From: an uncultured Brachyspira sp. | GTDB lineage: Bacteria; Spirochaetota; Brachyspiria; Brachyspirales; Brachyspiraceae | Direction: 5' to 3' | Length of the DNA: 64,000 nt | Assembly (NCBI RefSeq): GCF_944388875.1 | Contig: NZ_CALXKQ010000010.1 | Span: 19,760-83,759, forward strand | Part shown: positions 55,187 to 64,000 of the stretch, piece after piece | Layout of the letters: every line of letters starts with the position of its first letter | How positions within the stretch are numbered: the stretch's first letter is position 1 | Program-made: the position numbers and the translations under genes | The notes under the pieces: model-generated | Database searches by the model: none | What the model was told of the DNA's origin: nothing | The model's input: the letters and a program-made list of their open reading frames with translations, nothing else

Positions 55187-56722
55187 TTACCTTATAAAGT
55201 TTTTCATAAGAGCAATAAAATTATCAAATGTATCAAGCATATCTCTTGCTATATTTAAATTAAATTTCTGCAAATTCTGAACTTTACTTGCATTGCTAAT
55301 CTCAGTTTTGCTTCCGCTGGAACAATCCTCAACAACATTTTTAACTATAGTAGTAATATCTATAACAGAATTGTACACATTAAGAACTATTTTATTTCCT
55401 TCAGAATCTATTTTATTAACCATAGTTTCTATTAAATCTCTATTAGCATTTGCCTTATTTTTGGATATAATCCATCCCTTAAGACGTTTAAAATTTTCAG
55501 ATTCAGGACTTAGCATAGCATCAAATTTCTGTATGCCTTCTATAACATCATTCAAAGTATAAAAAGCATCCAAACCCATTGAATTTCTATCTTTATGCAC
55601 AAACTCAGCACCTAAAAACATATCATTCAAAGGAGCCTTATAATTCATATCAAACATCTCTATAATAAAAGTTTTTATATACTGCAAAGGCTCAACACAA
55701 GTGAATATAGGGCAATCAAATTTTTCCAACTGTTCATTTTTTTCTTCATTAACGTTTGCAAGCTTTAATATTTCTATTCCATTAAACATTTTATTACGCA
55801 TACCAGCAATTTTACTGCTCTTTATTTCATTAACAATGCTGTCCATATCCTTTTTAAGATTATTGGTAAAATCCGTAATATAGTTCACAAATATATTAAC
55901 ATTAGAAGGATTTATAGTGCATTTATATGTAAAATCCTTAAGCAAATACACTATAATATCACTTAATATACCCGGTGTCTGCAAATATTTTATTCTAGCT
56001 AAAAAAGCCTTAATATTTTTTTCAGGTATCGGAGGCATACCTATATACTGCTGAAAAATATTTAATGCAGATAACAGCTCCTTTCTTATAGTTATAGAAT
56101 TAACAGCGTAATCAAGTTTTACAATATCATCAACTATCTGAATATTGGAGCTTGCTTTAAACTGCGGATTAGAACTATATGCACCGTCTACAAAGGAAGG
56201 GCAAAAAGCTCTTAAAAAAAGAAAGAAATCAAAATTTGATAATTGAGCAAAGTCTTTAAGTAAATTAAAAGTAAGATTTATTTCTTTTCCATTTTCTCCG
56301 CTTATATATTTTTTAAATTTCACAAAATTATTTTTTACTTCATTAAATACAGCATTAGGGTTTTTACCTGACTGTATCTGAGACATCATATAATCTCTAT
56401 TTAAAGTAGAATATAATTCTTTTATTTCATTGTTAAAAGAAACCTCTATAAGATAATAAGAAAATTGCTTTCCATCTTTTACTATAAATTCTTCTTTTAA
56501 TGGAGAAAGCAAAGGACCTACTACCTTATACATCTCAAAAACAAATTTTGCACATGCAACAGTTAAAGATTTAGTTTTTAAATCTACAAAAGCGTATTTC
56601 TGTTTGGATATTCTGTCAGAATACTCCTCCATACGCATCTTTTCCACTAATTCGGGAGTTCTTATGTTAAACAAATTGTATTTAATATAATCAAAAAAAT
56701 TCACAGTTAAAATACCCCACAT
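55187..56722 (-). CDS. Unrecognised cytoplasmic protein, 511 residues
   Basis: 511 residues, soluble and mainly helical, with no signal peptide, no membrane helix and no nucleotide-binding motif that I can see. It is rich in Lys, Asn and Phe, with few Cys. I do not know the family; it may be spirochaete-specific. The ATG at 56722 has no good ribosome site, and a GTG seven codons in is an alternative start. The flippase-like gene begins 6 bases after its stop, so the two are probably co-transcribed, which hints at an envelope role. Confidence 0.65.
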   Translation of the reverse strand: MWGILTVNFFDYIKYNLFNIRTPELVEKMRMEEYSDRISKQKYAFVDLKTKSLTVACAKFVFEMYKVVGPLLSPLKEEFIVKDGKQFSYYLIEVSFNNEIKELYSTLNRDYMMSQIQSGKNPNAVFNEVKNNFVKFKKYISGENGKEINLTFNLLKDFAQLSNFDFFLFLRAFCPSFVDGAYSSNPQFKASSNIQIVDDIVKLDYAVNSITIRKELLSALNIFQQYIGMPPIPEKNIKAFLARIKYLQTPGILSDIIVYLLKDFTYKCTINPSNVNIFVNYITDFTNNLKKDMDSIVNEIKSSKIAGMRNKMFNGIEILKLANVNEEKNEQLEKFDCPIFTCVEPLQYIKTFIIEMFDMNYKAPLNDMFLGAEFVHKDRNSMGLDAFYTLNDVIEGIQKFDAMLSPESENFKRLKGWIISKNKANANRDLIETMVNKIDSEGNKIVLNVYNSVIDITTIVKNVVEDCSSGSKTEISNASKVQNLQKFNLNIARDMLDTFDNFIALMKNFIR

Positions 56723-56823
56723 ATATTTTTCAAAACTTTAGTTAACAATAATATACTAAATTAAATAATATTTAAAGGTTATTTATGTAATTTTTTAATA
56801 TTATGTAAACTAAAAAATAATAA

Positions 56824-57657
56824 TCATTCTTTCACAGATTCTAAAGCTCTTCTAGCTTCTTTATAATTTTCATCTATTTCTAATGCTTTTTCAAAATTTT
56901 CATACGCTAATTTTTTATTTCCAGTAACAGCATATATAGAACCAATATTGTAGTATATCAATTTATCATCACTATCAACTTCCCTAGCCTTTTCTAAATA
57001 TCTAACAGCCATTTTATTACTATTTTTTTTCCTATAACAAGAAGCTATATTGCATAAAACATAAGAATTGCCGCCTTCATAATTAGCATTAACTTCATGG
57101 AAAAAAGAAAGAGCCTTATCATAATCTTCATTATAATGATATATACATCCAAGCAAATTAATAATATCATTAGTCTGCTTAGCATTATAAGCTAAATTAG
57201 CATATTCTAAAGCTATATTATACTCTTTCCAAACAAAAGATTGAAATGCCATATAGGCACATCTCTTATAATCTTTAGGTCTAATTTTTGCACTTTTAGC
57301 TTGTTCCAATGCTTTTTCTAAATATTCACTTCTGTTTTCTCTATCAAGAATAGATATATACTCATATACAAATGAATTGGCTTTACCTATAGATATAAGT
57401 TGTTTGAAGTAATCAATGGCTAAAGAATACCTTCTTTTTTTCATAGAAAGAAAACCCATCATATATAATGCCTCTGGATATTCTGGATTATTTTGAAGAA
57501 TTAAACTATAATTATCTTCAGCCTCTTCAAATTTATTTTCTTTCATATATATTCTAGCCAAAACAGCTCTATTATAAGGATCATGAGAATTCTTGGCTAA
57601 AATAGAATTATACTTATCTAACAGCTTAGCATATTTATTATCCATAAATAAACTCAC
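56824..57657 (-). CDS. TPR-repeat protein, cytoplasmic
   Basis: 277 residues and at least six tetratricopeptide repeats. The clearest are DPYNRAVLARIYMKENKFEEAEDNY, PEALYMMGFLSMKKRRYSLA and KLIYYNIGSIYAVTGNKKLAYENFEKALEIDENY. There is no signal peptide. It is likely a scaffold. It sits between tgt and the unrecognised 511-residue protein with about 100 bases on the upstream side. Confidence 0.85.
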   Translation of the reverse strand: MSLFMDNKYAKLLDKYNSILAKNSHDPYNRAVLARIYMKENKFEEAEDNYSLILQNNPEYPEALYMMGFLSMKKRRYSLAIDYFKQLISIGKANSFVYEYISILDRENRSEYLEKALEQAKSAKIRPKDYKRCAYMAFQSFVWKEYNIALEYANLAYNAKQTNDIINLLGCIYHYNEDYDKALSFFHEVNANYEGGNSYVLCNIASCYRKKNSNKMAVRYLEKAREVDSDDKLIYYNIGSIYAVTGNKKLAYENFEKALEIDENYKEARRALESVKE

Positions 57658-57704
57658 TTAATTATTTTTTATATATAATATTTATAATATATAAAATATC
57701 AATA

Positions 57705-58829
57705 TCAATTTTCATAAAATTTTTTCATCATATCCTTTCTATAATCGGAATATACATCATTTTCAATAGAATTTCTTAAATCCCTCATAAATCTTTGCAT
57801 AAATCTTACATTATGTATAGTCATAAGAGTGGAAAACAATATCTCATGCACCTTATCCAAATGATTTAAATATCCCTTAGAAAAATTTTTACAAGTGTAG
57901 CAATCACAATCTTCTTCAAGTACGGTATCATCCATTCTATATTTAGAGTTTCTTATTCTAATAATACCATTCATAGTGAAAGCCTCTCCATTTCTGGCAT
58001 TTCTAGTAGGCATAACACAATCAAACATATCTATACCTTCCATAACAGCATTAAGTATATCTCTAGGTTCGCTTACCCCCATTAAATAACGAGGCTTCTG
58101 CTTGTTAGTATAAAGCATAACCTTAGAAAGTACTTCATGCATCTTTTCAGGAGTTTCCCCTACAGAAAGCCCTCCTATAGAATAAAAAGGAAAGTCCATA
58201 CTAACTAAAGTTTCAGCACTTTCTCTTCTCAAATCATCAAACATACCACCCTGAATTATACCTCCAAGATATTGGTATTCACTGTTAGGCATGCTGTCAT
58301 GGTACTCTTTACATTCTTTAGCCCATTTATGAGTTCTTAACATAGCTTCTTTAGCATACTCATAAGTTGCATCATGCTTAGAACATTCATCCAAACACAT
58401 AATAAAATCTGCTCCTATTATATGCTCAGCTTCCATTACACTTTTAGGAGTAAAAAGATATTTATTACCGTCTATATGAGAACTAAATTCCACACCTGAA
58501 TCATTGATCTTTCTTAACTTAGCAAGCGAAAATACCTGAAATCCGCCTGAATCTGTAAGCATGGCTCCATTCCAAGCCATAAACTTTTTTACTCCGCCAA
58601 ATTTTTTCAATATCTCTAATCCAGGTCTTAAAACCAAATGATAAGTATTTGCAAGTATTATTTTACTTTCTGTTTCCTCTATCATAGCTGGAGTTAAAGC
58701 TTTAACACTGGCTTTAGTACCTACAGGCATAAAAACAGGAGTATCTATTTCTACACCATTAATCTCTATTTTTCCAAGTCTTGCCGAAGTTTGAGAACTT
58801 GTTTTCAATACATTAAAACTAAATGACAT
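57705..58829 (-). CDS. tgt: tRNA-guanine transglycosylase
   Basis: 374 residues, normal length. [15 protein letters not shown] (catalytic Asp), [32 protein letters not shown] and [16 protein letters not shown] define bacterial Tgt. The zinc site CDCYTCKNF...H is complete. It exchanges G34 for preQ1 in tRNAs with GUN anticodons, among them the tRNA-Tyr(GTA) in this window. AAAGGT precedes the ATG. No other queuosine gene is in the window. Confidence 0.95.
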   Translation of the reverse strand: MSFSFNVLKTSSQTSARLGKIEINGVEIDTPVFMPVGTKASVKALTPAMIEETESKIILANTYHLVLRPGLEILKKFGGVKKFMAWNGAMLTDSGGFQVFSLAKLRKINDSGVEFSSHIDGNKYLFTPKSVMEAEHIIGADFIMCLDECSKHDATYEYAKEAMLRTHKWAKECKEYHDSMPNSEYQYLGGIIQGGMFDDLRRESAETLVSMDFPFYSIGGLSVGETPEKMHEVLSKVMLYTNKQKPRYLMGVSEPRDILNAVMEGIDMFDCVMPTRNARNGEAFTMNGIIRIRNSKYRMDDTVLEEDCDCYTCKNFSKGYLNHLDKVHEILFSTLMTIHNVRFMQRFMRDLRNSIENDVYSDYRKDMMKKFYEN

Positions 58830-58902
58830 ATAATACCTTTTATCAAATATACTCTATTTTATACGAAAATGAATAAATATCAAATTTTTATAAATAAAAA
58901 AA

Positions 58903-58918
58903 GGGCTATTAAAAGCCC
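58903..58918 (-). terminator. Terminator after MCP 1
   Basis: A 5-bp GGGCT/AGCCC stem with a T-rich run on the minus strand, about 50 bases past the MCP stop codon. Confidence 0.7.
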
Positions 58919-58966
58919 ATAAAATTAAATATATAACAATAAAAATAATATTAGATATTATATGAT

Positions 58967-60805
58967 TCAGTCAGGAAGTTTAAATATATGTACAGCATCC
59001 ATAAGCTCTTCTGATTGATTAAATAATGATTTAGCTGAAGATGTAGCCTCATCAACCAAAGAAGCATTCTGCTGTGTTGTAGAATCCATTTGTGAAATTG
59101 CCGCCCTTACCTGATCAACTCCATTCTGCTGTTCTATGGCATTTTGGCTTATACCTTCCATTATTTTTGAAGCATCATCTATTTTATTTTGTATTTCTGC
59201 AAATATTTTTTGAGATTCTCTAGCTGTTCCTGTAGCTTTATTTATTTTATCATAAACATTTTCAATTAATTCTGTAATACTTTTTACAGAAGTCTGAGTA
59301 GTTTGTGCTAAGTTTCTTACTTCACTTGCAACTACAGCAAAACCTTTTCCTTGTTCTCCAGCACGTGCTGCCTCTACAGAAGCATTAAGAGCAAGTATAT
59401 TAGTTTGAAATGCTATTCCTTCAATTATTTTTGTAATATCCTTAATTTTAGCACTAGCTTCATTAACCTCTTCTATATTAGAAGTTGTTTCAAGTATTAT
59501 GCTTCCTGCATTTTCAACTGATGATTTAGCTTCTAATATCATTTTATTTCCATTTATGGAGTTGTCGGCAGAATCTTTTATTGTAGTGGAAATTTCATTC
59601 ATAGAAGCTGAAGTTTCTTCTATACTTGCAGCCTGACTCTCCGTCCTGCTGGATAAATTGCTATTCTGCTCTGATAAGTCTTTCGCAACAGTGCTGATAC
59701 TATTGGCCGATTCCTCAACCTTTTCTATAGTATCTACAAGTTTTTTTCTCATAGCAACAAAAGCATTTGATAATTCTCCAAGTTCATCCTTTCTAAATAT
59801 TTTTTGCTTTGTTGTTCTTAAATCTCCGTCTGCTATCTCTTTAGCAGCATCAACCAATATATCTAAAGGTTTTATTATAGAACGAGTAAAAATAAATATA
59901 AATACAGATACTATAATTATAGCTACGATTGATATAAAAATCATCATAATCATAAGCATTCTATTTGGCTCATATATCTCATCCTCTGTTATAGATATGC
60001 CTAATACCCAAGGCTGAGATTTTAATGTTATAACAGAAGATACCCTTTTCTCATTCTCCCAAATATAATTAAAAACACCCTTTCCTAAATCAAATCCTCC
60101 CTTTAGTTCTGCTGGAGCTATTATGTTTATATTTTTTGTCTTACTGTGTATCTTACAAACTAAATCTTCATCTATAGTAAACATGTGTCCTGTTTTTCCT
60201 ACAACGAGAGGCTCTATAAGAGTTTGATTTAATGTAGTCCAATTTAAGAATATATGTATATAGCCCACAATATTGTTATCTGTATTATAAACTTTTTCAA
60301 GCAGAATTAAATGCCATCCTCCTGTAAAATTATTTGTCATAACATCTTCCCCAAAAATTCCTCTGTCATTTGAATTTAATTTATTTTTTACATCAGGATG
60401 CAAATCAAATATATTTTTTCCTATTAAACTTTCATAATCAGAATCCAATAATATATTCCCCGCAGAATCTGATAAACCTATATTAATAGCATATTTGTTT
60501 AATGATTTTAATCTCTTTAAAATTGCATCAGCATCATTTCTTGTTTCATCTGTTCTAATTTGTAAATATTCTATTAACTCCTTTGCAGTACCGTATGTAT
60601 TTGCAATAATAAGCTGCTCATCAAACCAAGTATCAATAAGCGAAGCATAACCAAAAACTGTATTGTTATATCCTGATAAAGCAGTCTTTTTTATACTATC
60701 TGATGCTTTTACATCTGTTATAACAATCAATATTACCATAAATATTACAACTATAGAAATAATAGTTAATGGCATCCTCACATTTAAACTTCTGAATTTC
60801 TTCAT
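58967..60805 (-). CDS. Methyl-accepting chemotaxis protein, dCache type (copy 1)
   Basis: 612 residues from the ATG at 60805. A longer frame starts at 60814, but the Shine-Dalgarno AGAAGGG directly abuts that codon and is 9 bases from ATG 60805, where copy 2 also begins. Membrane helices at about 11-31 and 283-306 flank a dCache-like sensor. HAMP follows, then the signalling tip [20 protein letters not shown] and EVRNLAQ. It senses an extracellular ligand and regulates CheA. No C-terminal pentapeptide. Copy 2 lies upstream. Confidence 0.93.
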   Translation of the reverse strand: MKKFRSLNVRMPLTIISIVVIFMVILIVITDVKASDSIKKTALSGYNNTVFGYASLIDTWFDEQLIIANTYGTAKELIEYLQIRTDETRNDADAILKRLKSLNKYAINIGLSDSAGNILLDSDYESLIGKNIFDLHPDVKNKLNSNDRGIFGEDVMTNNFTGGWHLILLEKVYNTDNNIVGYIHIFLNWTTLNQTLIEPLVVGKTGHMFTIDEDLVCKIHSKTKNINIIAPAELKGGFDLGKGVFNYIWENEKRVSSVITLKSQPWVLGISITEDEIYEPNRMLMIMMIFISIVAIIIVSVFIFIFTRSIIKPLDILVDAAKEIADGDLRTTKQKIFRKDELGELSNAFVAMRKKLVDTIEKVEESANSISTVAKDLSEQNSNLSSRTESQAASIEETSASMNEISTTIKDSADNSINGNKMILEAKSSVENAGSIILETTSNIEEVNEASAKIKDITKIIEGIAFQTNILALNASVEAARAGEQGKGFAVVASEVRNLAQTTQTSVKSITELIENVYDKINKATGTARESQKIFAEIQNKIDDASKIMEGISQNAIEQQNGVDQVRAAISQMDSTTQQNASLVDEATSSAKSLFNQSEELMDAVHIFKLPD

Positions 60806-60955
60806 ATAAGACATCCCTTCTATATTAATATTAAAATATCAAAAAAAATTTATTCGGACGATATTATTTTTTATTCAGTATATGAATTGTATAACTTTTT
60901 GATTATAATGCAATATGTATAATTAAAATAATACAAAAATATTTATTATAAAAAA

Positions 60956-60988
60956 ACTCTGTGTGTATTAAAAAATACATCACAGAGT
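60956..60988 (-). terminator. Terminator after MCP 2
   Basis: ACTCTGTGTGTATT (60956-60969) pairs imperfectly with AATACATCACAGAGT (up to 60988), with a T tract on the minus strand. Confidence 0.8.
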
Positions 60989-61011
60989 ATAATTTTAATT
61001 ATATATTAATT

Positions 61012-62859
61012 TTATCTGCTTCCATCAGGGAGTCTAAAAACATGAATAGCTGACATAAGTTCTTCTGACTGGGCAAACAACAATTCAGCGGAAGCAGTAG
61101 CCTCTTCAACCAAAGCAGCATTTTTTTGGGTTGTAGAATCCATTTCTGCAATGGCAATTTTGATCTCATTTATACCAGATTGCTGCTCAGTAGCACCATT
61201 ACTTATATTCATCATAATATTTGAGGCTTCATCTATTCTATTTTGTATTTCAACGAATATCTCCTGAGATTCTCTTGCTGTTCCAGTAGCTACATTAATT
61301 TTTTCATAAACATTTTCTATCAAATCTGTAATGCTTTTTACAGAAGTTTGAGTAGTTTGTGCTAAGTTTCTTACTTCACTTGCTACTACAGCAAAACCTT
61401 TTCCTTGTTCTCCAGCACGTGCTGCCTCTACGGAAGCATTAAGAGCAAGTATATTAGTTTGGAATGCTATATCTTCAATTATCTTAGTAATATCTTTAAT
61501 TTTAGAGCTAGCCTCATGTACTTCTTCGATATTTCCAGTAGTTTCTGCTATTATACTGCCTGCTTTTTCAACAGATGATTTAGAATCTAATATCATTTTA
61601 CTGCCGTTTATAGAATTATCAGCGGATTCCTTTATTGTAGCAGAAATTTCAGTCATAGAGGCAGAAGTCTGTTCTATACTTGCAGCCTGACTTTCAGTTC
61701 TATGAGCCAAATCAGTATTCTGTTCAGATAATTCTTTTGCTGCCATTGTAATATTATTTGCTGATTCTTCAACCACCCTTATTGTTTCTACAAGTTTTTT
61801 CCTCATAGCAACAAATGCATTGGATAATTCTCCAAGTTCATCCTTACGATGTATTTTTTGCTTAGTAGTTCTTAAATCACCTTCTGCTATCTCTTTTGCA
61901 AGTCCAACCAATAAATTGAGAGGTCCTGTTATTAACTGTATAAATACTGAAATAAATATAGATATAACAACTATAGCAATTATAGATATGATAATCATCA
62001 TTCTCATAAGGGCTACATTAGCTTCATAAATTTCAGTTTCTGTTACTGATATACCCAATACCCAAGGCTGTGTCTTTAATGTAATAACAGAAGATACTCT
62101 TTTTTCATTATTAAATTCATAGCTTAATATTCCATTTCCTAGATTGAAAGCCTCTTTAAATTGCTGAGGTGCTGTTCCATTTATATTTTCAGTTCTGCTA
62201 TGTATTTTTATCACTAAATTTTTATCTACAGCATACATACTTCCTGTTTTTCCTATTACAAGAGGTTCTATATGATTTTTGTTAAGTGTAGACCAATCTA
62301 GTATTACATATAAATATCCTATCACCGTATTATTATTGCCTGTTACTTTTTCAAGAAGAACTAAAGACCATCCGCCTGTTGTCAAAGAATGAGTAATTTC
62401 ATCTCCAAATACACCTTTTGAACTTCCATTTATTTTATCTCTTAAATCAGGATGTATATTAAAAATATTCTGACCAACCAAATCTTCATTATCAGAATCT
62501 ATTAAAACTAATCCTGAAGTATCTGATAACCCTATATTAATTGCATATTCATTTAATGATCTAAACTTTTTAAGATTATTTAATGCAATATTTTTTAATT
62601 CATCTGTTCTAAGCTCTAAGTATCTCGTCAATTCTTCAGACGTTCCATATATACCAGCTATAGCCAATTGATCTGTAAACCATGTATCAACAAGTGAAGC
62701 ATAGCCCATAACTGTATTATTATATCCTGTATATGTGGCGTTTTTTATACTGTCTGATGCTTTTATTTCTGTTATAACTATTAAAATGACAATAAATAAT
62801 GTTACCATAGAAATAATAATTAGAGGCATCTTGATTCTTAAGCTTTGAAATTTTTTCAT
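61012..62859 (-). CDS. Methyl-accepting chemotaxis protein, dCache type (copy 2)
   Basis: 615 residues and collinear with copy 1. The start ATG follows GGAGAAG. The sensor part differs at many positions, whereas the HAMP junction, the tip [20 protein letters not shown] and [17 protein letters not shown] are nearly the same. It ends in DGSR after the same LPD. The two genes, with separate terminators, are an old tandem duplication whose ligand-binding parts have diverged. Ligand unknown. Confidence 0.93.
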   Translation of the reverse strand: MKKFQSLRIKMPLIIISMVTLFIVILIVITEIKASDSIKNATYTGYNNTVMGYASLVDTWFTDQLAIAGIYGTSEELTRYLELRTDELKNIALNNLKKFRSLNEYAINIGLSDTSGLVLIDSDNEDLVGQNIFNIHPDLRDKINGSSKGVFGDEITHSLTTGGWSLVLLEKVTGNNNTVIGYLYVILDWSTLNKNHIEPLVIGKTGSMYAVDKNLVIKIHSRTENINGTAPQQFKEAFNLGNGILSYEFNNEKRVSSVITLKTQPWVLGISVTETEIYEANVALMRMMIIISIIAIVVISIFISVFIQLITGPLNLLVGLAKEIAEGDLRTTKQKIHRKDELGELSNAFVAMRKKLVETIRVVEESANNITMAAKELSEQNTDLAHRTESQAASIEQTSASMTEISATIKESADNSINGSKMILDSKSSVEKAGSIIAETTGNIEEVHEASSKIKDITKIIEDIAFQTNILALNASVEAARAGEQGKGFAVVASEVRNLAQTTQTSVKSITDLIENVYEKINVATGTARESQEIFVEIQNRIDEASNIMMNISNGATEQQSGINEIKIAIAEMDSTTQKNAALVEEATASAELLFAQSEELMSAIHVFRLPDGSR

Positions 62860-62966
62860 AATATACTCTTCTCCGACATTCTTACATTAATAATATACTC
62901 TATTTTTTAAAAAAGTGTTGTATTTTTTCATGTTATTGTATATTTATATAATATGCAATAACATTA

Positions 62967-63446
62967 TTAAATATCTATATAATATAATACTATATCTTCA
63001 TATATATTATTCTTATTAAGATAACCTTCTTTAACTATACCTATTTTATTAAAACCCAACTTTTCATAAAGTTTATGAGCAGTCTTATTAGATATCACTA
63101 CAGCATTAAATTGTAAGATTCTATATTTGAGTTCGGAACCTTTTTTCATAGAATCTTTTACAAGCATCTCTCCAATACCTTTACCTCTAGCATTTTTTGA
63201 AACGGCATAGGAAGCATTGCATATATGACCGCATCTTCCTATATTATTCGGATGTAAAATATAAACACCATAGACCTCATCATTATACAAAGCTATTCCT
63301 GTATAGTCTTGAGATTTGAAATAAGAATCAGCATTTTCTTTTGTTAGTTTTTCTATTTGAGGAAAATATATTCCTTCATCTATTATATCATTCCATAATT
63401 CTAATACTTGATCTAAATATTTAATATTATATTCTGTTATTTCCAT
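62967..63446 (-). CDS. GNAT-family N-acetyltransferase
   Basis: 159 residues from the ATG at 63446; a TTG at 63464 extends the frame by six codons. YAVSKNARGKGIGEMLVKDS holds the acetyl-CoA loop, and NKTAHKLYEKLGFNKIG the C-terminal GNAT block. The profile resembles the L-amino-acid or spermidine-type acetyltransferases. Substrate unknown. Neither start has a clear ribosome site. Confidence 0.82.
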   Translation of the reverse strand: MEITEYNIKYLDQVLELWNDIIDEGIYFPQIEKLTKENADSYFKSQDYTGIALYNDEVYGVYILHPNNIGRCGHICNASYAVSKNARGKGIGEMLVKDSMKKGSELKYRILQFNAVVISNKTAHKLYEKLGFNKIGIVKEGYLNKNNIYEDIVLYYIDI

Positions 63447-63510
63447 AGATTTTAATAAGCCCAATTTTTTTAGTATTATATATCATTTGTATAATAAATC
63501 AAATATATTT

Positions 63511-63906
63511 TTAGTAATTTGAATACAATTTAATCAAATAATTATATGGAAGCATATTATTTTTATCGGTATAAAAAAACTTTCCCACAGAAGCAACTTC
63601 AGATGAATATATAGTTATATCATCTAATACATTATTATTTGAAGTGTAAATTTTTATGTTATACCCTATACTTGAATTTTTTAATATTGATCTATTTAGT
63701 GATATACTATTTAAACTTTTTATTATAAATGATATATCATTTGTATTAGTTATTGAAATTATATTATTAACATAATTAACTTCTATTTTTGAAACATTTT
63801 CAGGACGGCATTTTATACCATTTATAGGAGCTTTATACCACAATACCAATATTACAACAATCAATAATAAGATAAAACTAATAGTATCTTTAACTTTCTT
63901 ATTCAT
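63511..63906 (-). CDS. Hypothetical membrane-anchored protein
   Basis: 131 residues from the ATG at 63906; the frame extends to 63996, near the right edge, but that part does not look like a signal. One N-terminal membrane helix (about 8-25) is followed by a polar, beta-rich extracytoplasmic domain with one Cys. I recognise no family. The true start could be the earlier ATG. Confidence 0.45.
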   Translation of the reverse strand: MNKKVKDTISFILLLIVVILVLWYKAPINGIKCRPENVSKIEVNYVNNIISITNTNDISFIIKSLNSISLNRSILKNSSIGYNIKIYTSNNNVLDDITIYSSEVASVGKFFYTDKNNMLPYNYLIKLYSNY

Positions 63907-64000
63907 AAATAAATTATATAACAAAATAATAATTTTAACGAATTTCAAAAGAATATGGAAAGCGGTACGAGTTTCAAAATTTCCACTAATCGACATAATA

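Overview
The window looks like chromosome of a Brachyspira-type spirochaete. The sequence is strongly AT-rich with A/T-ending codons, and lipoprotein signals follow the relaxed spirochaetal pattern. The gene families fit as well: paralogous dCache methyl-accepting chemotaxis proteins, an ankyrin-repeat secreted protein, a DUF285/BspA-like protein, MBOAT acyltransferases and many TPR proteins. The organism call is by recognition, not by database search.

Layout. 0-7.6 kb: end of a TIGR04283-type glycosyltransferase, a CCG-domain Fe-S protein, a STAS protein, tRNA-Tyr, a PPC-domain lipoprotein, and a giant AsmA-like protein followed by a small lipoprotein. 7.6-16 kb: an accessory island. It holds a divergent HTH-dynamin-like GTPase regulator, two proteins with an N-terminal HPr/Crh-like domain, two Era-like GTPases whose G domains are nearly identical, a metallophosphoesterase and a zinc-ribbon protein. 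16-24.4 kb: polysaccharide deacetylase, lysA, a DtxR/MntR regulator, a PhoB/PhoR-like two-component pair, copper chaperone plus ruvA, GNAT, rhodanese and a SurA/PrsA-like chaperone. 24.4-33 kb: GH2 glycosidase, TspO, a small HEQEH protein, ankyrin protein, Gfo/Idh oxidoreductase, scpA, DUF285 protein and murB. 32.6-35.2 kb: an oppA-like/tenA operon under a TPP riboswitch. 35.9-42.3 kb: a tandemly duplicated MBOAT + SGNH-like surface-glycan acylation cassette, preceded by a (CCAAA)8 microsatellite. 42.5-49 kb: a cystatin-like protein, a two-gene glycosyltransferase cassette flanked by a degenerate direct repeat, AhpD-like, B12/radical SAM and DAACS transporter genes. 49.2-64 kb: ispF with a squalene/phytoene-synthase-like gene, TPR, LolA-like, rsmG, LPG-synthase-type flippase, tgt, two MCPs, GNAT and a membrane hypothetical.

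The most interesting part is 7.6-16 kb. Both HPr-like domains lose the PTS histidine but keep the regulatory Ser46-type motif, as in Bacillus Crh. Each is fused to an unrecognised domain of about 290 residues and is encoded next to a P-loop GTPase. In the second module the HPr-like gene is translationally coupled to a phosphoesterase. I infer a serine-phosphorylation-linked GTPase system of unknown function, with the HTH-GTPase as likely local regulator.

No transposase, integrase, CRISPR array or rRNA was seen. Promoters listed are matches to the sigma-70 consensus read by eye. Start codons were moved from the longest reading frame where a promoter, RBS or homology argued for it.
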